This document shows, in pieces, positions 1 to 6,230 of a DNA stretch of 6,285 bases. The notes beneath the pieces were generated by a model that searched no databases, had not been told where the DNA came from, and was given only the letters and a program-made list of their open reading frames with translations. The translations under genes were made by a program, and so were the position numbers. Position 1 is the first letter of the stretch. Every line of letters begins with the position of its first letter. This DNA comes from JALYIM01 sp040003205 (GTDB taxonomy: Bacteria; Acidobacteriota; Terriglobia; Terriglobales; Acidobacteriaceae), in assembly GCA_040003205.1 (NCBI GenBank), contig JBDUDA010000179.1, positions 1 through 6,285 of the forward strand. The letters are read 5' to 3'.

Positions 1-2568
1 GAAGCGCCAGCCTAAGGTTCTGATCGTTCGTTTCATACGCTTGATCCAACCGCGCGGCAAGCCGTCCCGATCTCGTTGATAGAACAGAGGGATCACTTCT
101 TCGCGCAGGACGCGATACAGGTCATCGCCGTCGCGAGTGTCATGGACGTCCATGTTCGAGTGGGTCCGGCCGGTTCCGATGGCAAAGCCGTTCAAGCCGT
201 CGTAGGCTTCCGCCCACCATCCATCCAGCACAGAGAGATTCAGGCCGCCGTTCAGCACGACTTTCTGTCCGCTGGTGCCCGATGCTTCGAGAGGACGGCG
301 AGGATTGTTCAGCCAGACATCCACGCCTTGCACAAAATGGCGTCCGACGTTCATGTCATAGTCTTCGACGAAGACAAACTTATTTTCGAACTTCGGATCG
401 CGCATCAATTCAGCGACTTGTTGCAAAACTTTCTTGCCGGGTTCGTCGCGCGGATGCGCCTTGCCTGCGAAAATGAACTGCACCGGGCGGTGCGGATCGT
501 TCACCATGGACGCTAGTCTCTCGATGTCAGCCAGAATCAGATTGGCCCGCTTGTAGGTGGCGAAACGGCGGGCGAATCCGATGGTTAGCGCGTCCGGACT
601 GAGAACGCGGGAAAGTTTCTGCAATGTCTCCGCCGATTCACCACGGTACGTCGCCTGATCGATGCATCGTTGCCGCACGAATTCCAGTAACCGCGATTTC
701 AGGCTAAGGTGCGTCTCCCAAAGTTCGCCATCGTCAACCGATTCGATGCCTTCCCATATTTGCGCCTCGCTGCTGCGCTCATGCCATCCCGTTCCCAGGT
801 GCCGGTCATAAAGCCGGAACATTTGCGGCGCCAGCCAGGAAGGGACGTGGACTCCGTTAGTAATGTGTCCAATGGGAACCGCGTCTTCCGTTCTGCCGGG
901 ATACAGCTCCTTCCACATGGCGCGTGACACTTCGCCGTGCAGCGCGGAGACTGCGTTAACACGGCGCGAAAATTTAAGTCCCAGTACCGTCATGCAGAAA
1001 TCTTCTTTGGGATTTTTGCTTTCCTGCCCAAGTGCCATGAGTCGTTCGTGAGGAATGCCGAGGCGATCGCGCAGAGGCCCGAGATGCTCTTCAATCAGGG
1101 TAGCGTCAAAACGGTCGTGACCTGCCGGAACCGGAGTGTGAGTCGTGAATGCGACTTCGCGCGAAACACGCAACATGGCCTCGTCGAATCCGACGCCCTC
1201 GTCTTCCATGCGAGTGCGGACGGCTTCCAGCACCGCGAATCCACTGTGTCCCTCGTTGAGGTGAAGAACACCGGGAGTAATCCCGAGGGCCTTGAGAGCG
1301 CGAAATCCTCCCACGCCTAGCAGCAATTCCTGGCGGATTCGGGTGCGCCCGTCGCCGCCATACAGTCGTGACGTGAGTTCCCGGTCTTCGGCAGTGTTGC
1401 CTTCAATGTTCGTATCGAGCAGCAGCAGGCTGCATCGTCCCACGGCCATGCGCCATACCTTGGCGCGGATGGGGCCACTGCGGGTTTCAATCTGAATGAC
1501 GGTGGCTTCGCCGTTGGTGCCGATAGCCTGGTCCATCGGCATCTGCGTCACATCAGTTTCGATGTACTCTTCCTGTTGCCAGCCTTCGCGGTTGAGCCGC
1601 TGCCGAAAGTAGCCTTGTCCATAGAACAAGCCAATCGCAACCAGCGGGATGCCCAGGTCCGAGGCGCTTTTTACGTGATCGCCAGCGAGAATGCCCAAGC
1701 CTCCCGAATATTCCGGAATGGAGACGTGCAATCCAAATTCAGCCGAGAAATATGCCACTGGCCGCGGCCTGAGAACGCCAGCATGCCTTGCTCCCCAGGT
1801 CCGTTCTTCCGCGAGGTACTCGCGCTGGCGGCGATAGGCGTAGTTGATGCGACTGTGCAATACCGCCTCGCGCGACCGCCGCTCAATTCCGGCTAGGGGG
1901 ATTTCCGACAGAAGCGAGACTGGGTTGTGGTTCAGTTCTCTCCAACGGACAGGGTCGAGATCGCGAAATAGGCTGCTGGTATCGTGGTCCCAACTCCACC
2001 AGAGATTGCGGGCAAGTGCCCAGAGCTTCTCTTGAGAAGGAGCGATGAAGCGGTCCAATGTTCTCGCCTCGCTCACTACCGGAGCAACTTGGGTGGCGGC
2101 CTCGGTGAGCGCCTGAATCTCATCGTCGCGAAAGACGCGGGCCGCGATCGTTTGGACCACCAGCACCCCTTGCAAAACGCCGCGGTCGATCAGCGGAACG
2201 CCCAGGAAGGATTGAAAGATGTCTTCGCCGGCCTCTTTGAAGTACTTGAAGCGTGGATGATTTTTTACCTGCTCAACAGCTACTGGCCGAACTTGCTCGG
2301 CGACCAAACCTGTCAGTCCTTCATTCACCGCCATGCGAAGGACGCCGATGCAATCCTTGCGAAGGCCGAGGGTGGCTGCCAGAACCAGATTGGCGCGGTC
2401 AGGCTCCAGTAAATAAGCCGAGCACACTTCGGTCTGAAATCTCCTGGCAATCAAAGCCACCACATTCATGAGGGTTTCGGCGGGCTTGCCTCCCTCTGAT
2501 GCCAGAGTGCCGAGCTCCTCCAAAGTTAGAACATCGCTGGGGTCCTGTATCTGTGCTGGTTGGCTCAC
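1..2568 (-). CDS. glgP: GAF domain-alpha-glucan phosphorylase fusion (3' end cut by window edge)
   Basis: Phosphorolysis of alpha-1,4-glucan (glycogen or maltodextrin) to glucose-1-phosphate in the cytoplasm is the role known for this PLP-dependent family. The frame reads open for 856 codons from a GTG (2568-2566) to the window edge; an AAGAGG Shine-Dalgarno sequence lies about 10 bases before the GTG. Residues about 20-165 form a GAF domain (QTEVCSAYLLE, SFLGVPLID near 121-128) resembling the PtsP/NifA type. About 180-260 is the DUF3417-like segment (LWWSWD, ending at D194). The catalytic part follows: VAYFSAEFG from 271, EYSGGLGILAGDH 286-298, HLNEGHSGF from 436, TTHTPVPAGHD 475-485, GFARRFATYKR 664-674, and EASGTSGQK 761-769, where Lys769 should carry PLP. 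These motifs match the short 'more_P_ylases' (AgpA/MalP-like) group rather than the classical E. coli GlgP group. The visible end (TIRTLGWRF) suggests only some tens of residues are missing. The N-terminal GAF is an unusual addition; its ligand is unknown. The symbol is by function class only. Confidence 0.93.
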   Translation of the reverse strand, partial: MSQPAQIQDPSDVLTLEELGTLASEGGKPAETLMNVVALIARRFQTEVCSAYLLEPDRANLVLAATLGLRKDCIGVLRMAVNEGLTGLVAEQVRPVAVEQVKNHPRFKYFKEAGEDIFQSFLGVPLIDRGVLQGVLVVQTIAARVFRDDEIQALTEAATQVAPVVSEARTLDRFIAPSQEKLWALARNLWWSWDHDTSSLFRDLDPVRWRELNHNPVSLLSEIPLAGIERRSREAVLHSRINYAYRRQREYLAEERTWGARHAGVLRPRPVAYFSAEFGLHVSIPEYSGGLGILAGDHVKSASDLGIPLVAIGLFYGQGYFRQRLNREGWQQEEYIETDVTQMPMDQAIGTNGEATVIQIETRSGPIRAKVWRMAVGRCSLLLLDTNIEGNTAEDRELTSRLYGGDGRTRIRQELLLGVGGFRALKALGITPGVLHLNEGHSGFAVLEAVRTRMEDEGVGFDEAMLRVSREVAFTTHTPVPAGHDRFDATLIEEHLGPLRDRLGIPHERLMALGQESKNPKEDFCMTVLGLKFSRRVNAVSALHGEVSRAMWKELYPGRTEDAVPIGHITNGVHVPSWLAPQMFRLYDRHLGTGWHERSSEAQIWEGIESVDDGELWETHLSLKSRLLEFVRQRCIDQATYRGESAETLQKLSRVLSPDALTIGFARRFATYKRANLILADIERLASMVNDPHRPVQFIFAGKAHPRDEPGKKVLQQVAELMRDPKFENKFVFVEDYDMNVGRHFVQGVDVWLNNPRRPLEASGTSGQKVVLNGGLNLSVLDGWWAEAYDGLNGFAIGTGRTHSNMDVHDTRDGDDLYRVLREEVIPLFYQRDRDGLPRGWIKRMKRTIRTLGWRF

Positions 2569-2714
2569 GTTGCGGAAACCTCTTTTTCGTTAAATTAGGC
2601 GAATTGCGGAGTCTGATGCGAATGAAGTCATTCTAACTGGTGTATCCCCTTTATTTAACGCACAGATAGGACTTTGGTAACTTCAGGCTTGCGAGCGGAA
2701 ACCGAAATCGAGGG
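2569..2714 (-). promoter_or_regulatory. Leader/promoter region of the GAF-phosphorylase gene
   Basis: This 146-base gap separates the stop of the Crp/Fnr-like gene from the GTG start of the phosphorylase, both on the minus strand. It is more AT-rich than its neighbours and is long enough for a promoter of its own. Read on the minus strand it holds a TAGAAT hexamer that could be a -10 element, but no convincing -35 stands 17 bases before it. The AAGAGG ribosome binding site is close to the gene. I see no Crp- or Fnr-type palindrome and no intrinsic terminator after the upstream gene, so read-through transcription from it is possible. Confidence 0.35.
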
Positions 2715-3367
2715 CTAGTCGTGCAGAACGATGTTAAGCAGGGAACTGTGGATCTGGAGACCGCCGTTGTAGTGTATGAAGCCTAGTTTGCGGAAACGAT
2801 TCATGAAAAAGCTGACGCGGGAACGGGTGGTGCCCACCATTTCCGCGAGCGTCTCCTGACTGATTTTGGGAATCACGGTATCCGAAACACCTTCTTTGCC
2901 GAAGTGGGCCAGCAAAAGTAAGATACGCGCCAGGCGTTTTTCGCTGGAATTAAACAGCTGGTCGATCAAGTCTTCTTGATATCGTAAATTGCGGGTCACC
3001 AGGTAGGAGACGAACATGTCCGATAAAGTGTGCTCCCGGTGAAGGGCCCTTTGCATGGTTTTCTTTTCCAGTCGCAACAGCGTGCAATCGGTGATCGTGG
3101 TGGCGGTGCCCATGCGAAGAATTTGGCCTACCAGGCAGCCCTCCCCAAAAAAGTCACCTTCGTTCATGATGGCGATGGTGGCTTCTTTCCCCTGCTCGGA
3201 AACTACCGTTAATCGTATTTTTCCTTTTTGCAGGAAAAGAGAGAATCGGATTCATCTCCCTGACCGTAAACTGTTCGCTTCTTGAGGAATTGCACTATGG
3301 TGCGCCCCTCTCCAATGTTTGCGAGGAAGGCAGCGACGTTGAAAGCAGAGTTCTTTCTAGTTGGCAC
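2715..3367 (-). pseudogene. Crp/Fnr-family transcriptional regulator, frameshifted
   Basis: This is a cyclic-nucleotide-binding-fold regulator with a C-terminal winged helix. The N-terminal part reads from a GTG at 3367 (MPTRKNSAFNVAAFLANIG..., then TIVQFLKKRTVYGQGDESDSLF) and then falls out of frame, stopping at TAA 3211-3209. The rest continues in another frame (FLQKGKIRLTVVSEQGKEA, then NEGDFFGEGCL) without interruption to TAG 2717-2715. Adding one base in the A4 run at 3235-3238 (T4 on the coding strand) joins them into 217 residues, the usual family length, giving DSLFFLQKGK at the joint. The first ATG of the second frame (3167) would give only 150 residues and lose most of the sensor barrel. 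The helix-turn-helix is SQETLAEMVGTTRSRVSFFMNRFRKLGF. The phosphate-binding loop GEGCL...RMGTAT lacks the Arg-Ser pair of true cAMP binders, so the ligand is unknown. It is either a recent frameshift mutation or a sequencing/assembly error; intact sequence on both sides favours a recent event or an error. The GTG start has no clear ribosome binding site. Confidence 0.85.
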
Positions 3368-3368
3368 G

Positions 3369-3386
3369 ATCGGTGTCTAAACCGAT
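3369..3386. promoter_or_regulatory. Inverted repeat abutting the regulator start codon
   Basis: A perfect 6-base inverted repeat, ATCGGT-N6-ACCGAT, ends one base before the proposed GTG start of the Crp/Fnr-like gene (3367). It could be an operator, possibly for autoregulation, or a small hairpin in the mRNA leader over the initiation region. It takes the place where a Shine-Dalgarno sequence would be expected, and none is seen there. A TAGAAT hexamer lies just upstream on the minus strand. The function is inference only. Confidence 0.4.
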
Positions 3387-3458
3387 TCTATGCCTAAAAT
3401 GAGCAGAGCGTGGGGAGTTTCGACAAAACAGACGCGGCAGAACACGGGACTAAATTAT

Positions 3459-3476
3459 GCTGCCGATATCGGAAGC
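3459..3476. promoter_or_regulatory. Near-perfect 18-bp palindrome between yihY and the regulator
   Basis: The core CCGATATCGG (3463-3472) is a perfect 10-bp palindrome, flanked by GCT and AGC arms after one mismatched pair (3462/3473), giving 18 bp with dyad symmetry. It lies just after the stop of the YihY/BrkB gene and about 90 bases upstream of the Crp/Fnr-like start. There is no T-run, so it is not an intrinsic terminator. It contains the same ATCGG/CCGAT half-sites as the inverted repeat at 3369-3386, in the opposite arrangement. A protein binding site is plausible but not shown. Confidence 0.35.
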
Positions 3477-3479
3477 GAA

Positions 3480-4409
3480 TTACGCAGCTTTCATTAGTTG
3501 ATTCTGCGACAGCTTGCTCTGAATCCTGCGCTTCTTCTCCTCAAACGCTGCCATTTCCTTATCGGCATTTTCAATCATCGCATTCACCTCGCCGCCCATA
3601 AGAACCGTAAATCCTGTGATGTAAAGCCACAGAATTAAGATAATGGCGGCGCCCAGAGATCCGTAGGTAGCGCTGTAACTGTTAAAGAAGTGCAGGTAGA
3701 TGCGAAATCCGATGGAGGCTAGCAGCCAAAGGGCAACGCCAATTGCCGCTCCGGGGGTAACCCAGAACCACTGGCGATGCTCAACGTTCGGGCCAAAGTA
3801 ATAAAGGATGGAAAACGAGAGAAACATTGCACCCAGCGATAGCGGCCACTGAATAATTTTCCAGGCGATTTGAAATGCCATGCTGAGGCCAATATGCGCG
3901 GCTACCGCGTCGCCGATTTTGCCGCCGTAAAGCACGATTGTGATTGCCACGATGATCAGGCCGGCGAGAGCGGCGGTAAGTCCAACGGCTGTCAATCGCT
4001 GCTTCCACCAGGGACGGCTCTCCTTGACGCGGTAAATCACATTGAGCGAGACAATCACCGCACCCATTCCGCTGGACGCTGCCCATAAAGCACCGACGAT
4101 ACCGGCGACTAGTTTCACTCCGCCGCTCGACTTAAGAGTTTGATTGATGGTGCTCTGTACCAACTCGGAAGCTGAACCAGGGGCCATTTTGCCTAGTCCC
4201 GAAATAATGCTTTCGCGCAATTGTGAGTGTTCGCCCGCAACGAGGCCCACGAGCGAGAGCAGAAAAAGAAACAAGGGGAACACAGCCAACAGGAAGTAAT
4301 ACGACAGCGCGGCGGAGCGAGTGGAGAGTTCGTCGTCGCCCATTTTCTTCAGGGCGGCCTGCGCGAGCCGAAATGGCGTCATACCGCCAAATTTCCACAA
4401 TGATGGCAT
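3480..4409 (-). CDS. YihY/virulence factor BrkB family inner-membrane protein
   Basis: This is a 309-residue polytopic membrane protein of the YihY/BrkB (UPF0761) family. These proteins are often labelled 'ribonuclease BN', a historical misassignment; their biochemical role is not settled, with suggested parts in envelope stability, osmotic tolerance and serum resistance. Six hydrophobic segments are visible at about residues 34-58, 98-122, 140-161, 186-206, 215-239 and 252-272. The family signature is present: STRSAALSYYFLLAVFP (29-45) near the first helix and YGSLGAAIILILWLYITG (249-266) followed by GGEVNA (272-277) at the last. The tail from about 284 is charged and probably cytoplasmic. 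The ATG at 4409 has a GAGGAA Shine-Dalgarno sequence 8 bases upstream, and length is normal for the family. It follows the small TM gene after 60 bases on the same strand, so it is probably the last gene of a three-gene operon. Confidence 0.93.
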   Translation of the reverse strand: MPSLWKFGGMTPFRLAQAALKKMGDDELSTRSAALSYYFLLAVFPLFLFLLSLVGLVAGEHSQLRESIISGLGKMAPGSASELVQSTINQTLKSSGGVKLVAGIVGALWAASSGMGAVIVSLNVIYRVKESRPWWKQRLTAVGLTAALAGLIIVAITIVLYGGKIGDAVAAHIGLSMAFQIAWKIIQWPLSLGAMFLSFSILYYFGPNVEHRQWFWVTPGAAIGVALWLLASIGFRIYLHFFNSYSATYGSLGAAIILILWLYITGFTVLMGGEVNAMIENADKEMAAFEEKKRRIQSKLSQNQLMKAA

Positions 4410-4469
4410 AGGAACAATTCCTCGGAGAAGGCTTAGGATTTCGGAGAGATAACTGCCACTTTCCGTTCG

Positions 4470-4706
4470 TTATTTCTTGTTCTTCTTGATGTCAGCGGCC
4501 ATTCCGCCTGCGCCATAACCTGCAGACAGTCCGACGCCGCAGGCAATCGCGACCGCCAAGAACAGGTGTTTCCTGATGTTCTTCTTGACGTCCAGCTTTT
4601 CCTTGGTGGCTGCGACCTGGATTTTCGCTTCCGCGATGACTTGGTGCATACGATTGCGTTGCTCAAGGGCTTTGAGCTCAAGCTGTTGCAGAGGAGTTGT
4701 GCTCAT
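4470..4706 (-). CDS. Small single-pass membrane protein (YqjK/DUF3618-like)
   Basis: This 78-residue protein has a charged, helix-prone N-terminal half (about 8-46, rich in Glu, Lys, Gln and Ala, likely amphipathic or coiled coil). One hydrophobic Gly/Ala-rich segment follows at about 47-69, then a short lysine-rich tail (ADIKKNKK). The size, topology and position directly after a YqjE-like gene match the small DUF3618/YqjK-type partners found in YqjD-YqjE-YqjK clusters, but I cannot assign it to that family firmly from sequence alone. Its ATG overlaps the stop of the upstream gene in an ATGA (4706-4703), which favours translational coupling and fixes the start. No function is claimed beyond a membrane-associated accessory role. 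Confidence 0.75.
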   Translation of the reverse strand: MSTTPLQQLELKALEQRNRMHQVIAEAKIQVAATKEKLDVKKNIRKHLFLAVAIACGVGLSAGYGAGGMAADIKKNKK

Positions 4707-5131
4707 AATCGATTTTTCGCCTCGTTTTCAATCCAGATTTTGTCGCCCTCCAGAACTTCTAAGGTCTTTTGCGGTATCAAGCCACGCATTTGTAACTCCT
4801 GCACCGCGAAGTACGCCACCACGCCGCCCGTCAGTAGCCAGAAGCCACCAACGAGACCAAAAGCTAAAGGCCAGCGATAAGGACTGGCTTTAAATAAACC
4901 GGCTATCACCGCAGCCAACGCTAACATTATCAATAGGTAAGTGGTTGCAGCCAATATCACCGCGCCTAAGGCCAATGGAACAGTAATTCTGGCTTTCCGG
5001 GAGCTCTCTCTAAACTCACTGAGCGCGAGTTCGAGGCGCGTCTCTATAAAGAGCCCGATTTGGACCAAAACGTCCCTCACTGAGAGGGTCACCTGCCGCC
5101 AGTTGTGCGCCAAGTTTCGGTTACCTGCCAT
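4703..5131 (-). CDS. YqjE-like / phage holin family 3_6 (DUF1469) membrane protein
   Basis: This 142-residue protein has an N-terminal amphipathic helix (about 14-46, with the segment FIETRLELALSEFRE at 28-42), two hydrophobic helices (about 49-80 and 86-110) and a cytoplasmic tail ending in IPQKTLEVLEGDKIWIENEA. The ETRLELA stretch, helical hairpin and Pro...Thr...Leu...Asp...Trp tail are typical of the family Pfam names Phage_holin_3_6. In cells these are mostly chromosomal YqjE relatives, not phage lysis proteins, and are linked with stationary-phase or stress regulation in enterobacteria. I start it at ATG 5131, which has an AGGAG 11 bases upstream; a frame extension to TTG 5176 adds 15 residues unlike the family and was not used. 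It is the first gene of the minus-strand operon and is coupled by ATGA overlap to the next. Confidence 0.85.
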   Translation of the reverse strand: MAGNRNLAHNWRQVTLSVRDVLVQIGLFIETRLELALSEFRESSRKARITVPLALGAVILAATTYLLIMLALAAVIAGLFKASPYRWPLAFGLVGGFWLLTGGVVAYFAVQELQMRGLIPQKTLEVLEGDKIWIENEAKNRL

Positions 5132-5396
5132 AGAGCCCCTATCTCCTGATTGGCTAAAACCGCGTGAGCTGAGCAACTTCGTCGTGGTTTTCCGCCTGAT
5201 GTACCTCTGATGACGCGAAGTCCCTTAAGTTTGCAGGCGAGGTCATTCTTAACAGCGGAATCGAGCTTATGCAGAAGGTGGCCGATCCAAAAATTCAACC
5301 AAAAAATTTGTAAAGACTTGAAAAACTTTGCTATCCCCGAACTCAACAACCCGCATCGAAGGCAGCAAGTATCCTAATTAAACTCGAGGAGATGTT
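5132..5396. promoter_or_regulatory. Divergent intergenic region between the membrane operon and yciF-like gene
   Basis: These 265 bases lie between two divergently transcribed units and must hold promoters for both. The side near the YciF-like gene (about 5288-5345) is strongly AT-rich. A weak plus-strand candidate pairs TTGTAA (5308-5313) with TATCCC (5332-5337) at 18-base spacing, but the -10 is poor and an alternative-sigma promoter is equally possible. The YciF-like start has a clear AGGAG ribosome binding site near 5386-5390. Frames that run through this region look like chance openings. No riboswitch or RNA gene is recognised. Confidence 0.45.
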
Positions 5397-5966
5397 ATGC
5401 CGAACGAAGGGTTGAGAGAACTTTACATTGACGAGTTGAAAGACATTTATAGCGCCGAAAAGCAGTTGGTTAAGGCTTTGCCGAAATTGGCTAAAGCTGC
5501 TTCATCGGAGGAACTACAGAGTGGGTTCGAAGAGCACCTGGAACAGACAAAGGGCCAAGTCCAGCGTCTGGAGAAAATATTTCAGGCACTCGGAGAAAAA
5601 CCGACAGGTAAGAAGTGCAAGGGTATGGAAGGCTTAGTGGAAGAAGGCTCGGAGGCTACTGAGGAAGGCTACGAAGGCGCGGTGTTGGACGCTGCGCTGA
5701 TCGGCGCCGCTCAACGCGTGGAGCACTATGAGATCGCGGCCTATGGAACAGCGATTGCATTTGCAGAGCTGCTGGAAGAGTCCGAGCACGTCTCTTTGTT
5801 AAATGAAACCCTGGAAGAAGAAAAAGAAACCGACGAGAAGCTCACCGAACTGTCGAAGCAGATCAACGCTGAAGCTAACGGGTCGGGCGAAGAAGAAGCA
5901 ATCGAAGATGAAGATGCCGAAGTAAGTCAACAGCCCGGCAGGAAGCGCGGCGGGCGAGCAGCATAG
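5397..5966 (+). CDS. YciE/YciF ferroxidase family protein (DUF892)
   Basis: This 189-residue ferritin-like four-helix-bundle protein is related to E. coli YciF; members are osmotic/desiccation stress proteins with a presumed di-iron site, and the exact reaction is not proven. Family marks seen in order are ELYIDELKDIYSAEKQL (8-24), FEEHLEQTKGQ (44-54), CKGMEGLVEE (74-83), DAALIGAAQRVEHYEIAAYGT (98-118, with Glu109, His110 and Glu112) and ETLEEEKETDEKLTEL (137-152). Glu21, Glu46/His47, Glu109, Glu112 and the Glu140-144 group are the likely metal ligands, by analogy. Beyond the bundle it has an extra tail, about 155-189: first acidic, then basic and glycine/arginine-rich (ending GRKRGGRAA), longer than in E. 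coli YciF. AGGAG lies about 6 bases before the ATG. A strong terminator closes the gene, so it is probably monocistronic with partial read-through to the YtxH-like gene. Confidence 0.93.
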   Translation: MPNEGLRELYIDELKDIYSAEKQLVKALPKLAKAASSEELQSGFEEHLEQTKGQVQRLEKIFQALGEKPTGKKCKGMEGLVEEGSEATEEGYEGAVLDAALIGAAQRVEHYEIAAYGTAIAFAELLEESEHVSLLNETLEEEKETDEKLTELSKQINAEANGSGEEEAIEDEDAEVSQQPGRKRGGRAA

Positions 5967-5973
5967 TTTGTGG

Positions 5974-6005
5974 GGCTGGACGCCTCGCGGCGTTCAGCCT
6001 TTTTT
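5974..6005 (+). terminator. Rho-independent terminator of the yciF-like gene
   Basis: An 11-bp GC-rich stem (5974-5984 with 5989-5999, one internal G-T pair) closes a four-base loop TCGC and is followed directly by six Ts (6000-6005). It starts 7 bases after the stop codon of the YciF-like gene. There is no matching T-run on the other strand, so it acts in the plus direction. Confidence 0.93.
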
Positions 6006-6032
6006 CAAAAATCCATTTTAGGAGAAATTGAA

Positions 6033-6203
6033 ATGAAAGGATTTATTTTAGGATTGGGAATTGGACTGGCAGTTGGCATTCTGTACGCTCCTCAAGAGGG
6101 AAGTAAGAGCCGTGCAGACCTCTCGGACCGAACGTCCGATCTGCTTGGCCGAGCCGACGAAATACTGGACCAGACCAAAAAGGCCGCGAAGGGCGTTGCC
6201 TAA
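6033..6203 (+). CDS. Small YtxH-like membrane protein
   Basis: This 56-residue protein starts with one Gly-rich hydrophobic helix (about 3-19) ending in the motif LYAPQEGSKSRADL, the signature of YtxH-type proteins (G..LG.LYAP..G...R). An amphipathic, charged helix (about 27-54) follows. YtxH proteins are small general-stress membrane proteins; in Bacillus subtilis the namesake belongs to the SigB regulon. Their mechanism is unknown. I use ATG 6033, with GGAG 8 bases before it. An in-frame extension to GTG 5970 would run through the terminator hairpin and is not credible. The gene sits just behind that terminator, so it either has its own promoter in the short gap or relies on read-through from the YciF-like gene. 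No terminator is seen between it and the convergent tRNA gene. Confidence 0.85.
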   Translation: MKGFILGLGIGLAVGILYAPQEGSKSRADLSDRTSDLLGRADEILDQTKKAAKGVA

Positions 6204-6230
6204 GCTCCAGATCTATGCCAGGTTGAGAAC

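Noticed and set aside
76..2471. Many plus-strand open frames of 60-146 codons
   Set aside because: They lie antisense to one continuous minus-strand frame full of phosphorylase motifs, have no family resemblance and are produced by its GC-rich codon pattern.
3225..3245. Programmed -1 ribosomal frameshift in the Crp/Fnr-like gene
   Set aside because: The sequence around the T4 run (CTC TTT TCC in frame) is not a canonical X XXY YYZ slippery site, I see no strong stimulatory hairpin downstream, and this family is not known for recoding. A deletion or sequence error is simpler.
3480..4409. Ribonuclease BN
   Set aside because: The label is a historical misassignment for YihY/BrkB proteins. This is a six-helix membrane protein with no nuclease motif; true RNase BN is a zinc metallo-beta-lactamase-fold enzyme.
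4433..4681. Minus-strand 82-codon frame overlapping the small membrane gene
   Set aside because: It is composition-biased (Ser/Arg-rich), lacks the ATGA coupling, and is the shifted shadow of the 4470-4706 gene.
4703..5131. Prophage lysis module
   Set aside because: The 'holin' label is a family name. No endolysin, spanin or phage structural gene is nearby, and the neighbours are chromosomal stress-type membrane genes.
5132..5176. N-terminal extension of the YqjE-like protein to a TTG start
   Set aside because: The extra 15 residues are unlike the family, TTG is a rare start, and an AGGAG precedes the ATG at 5131.
5089..5349. Minus-strand 86-codon frame in the divergent intergenic region
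   Set aside because: It overlaps the start of the YqjE-like gene in another frame, has no recognisable features and would run through the AT-rich promoter side of the YciF-like gene.
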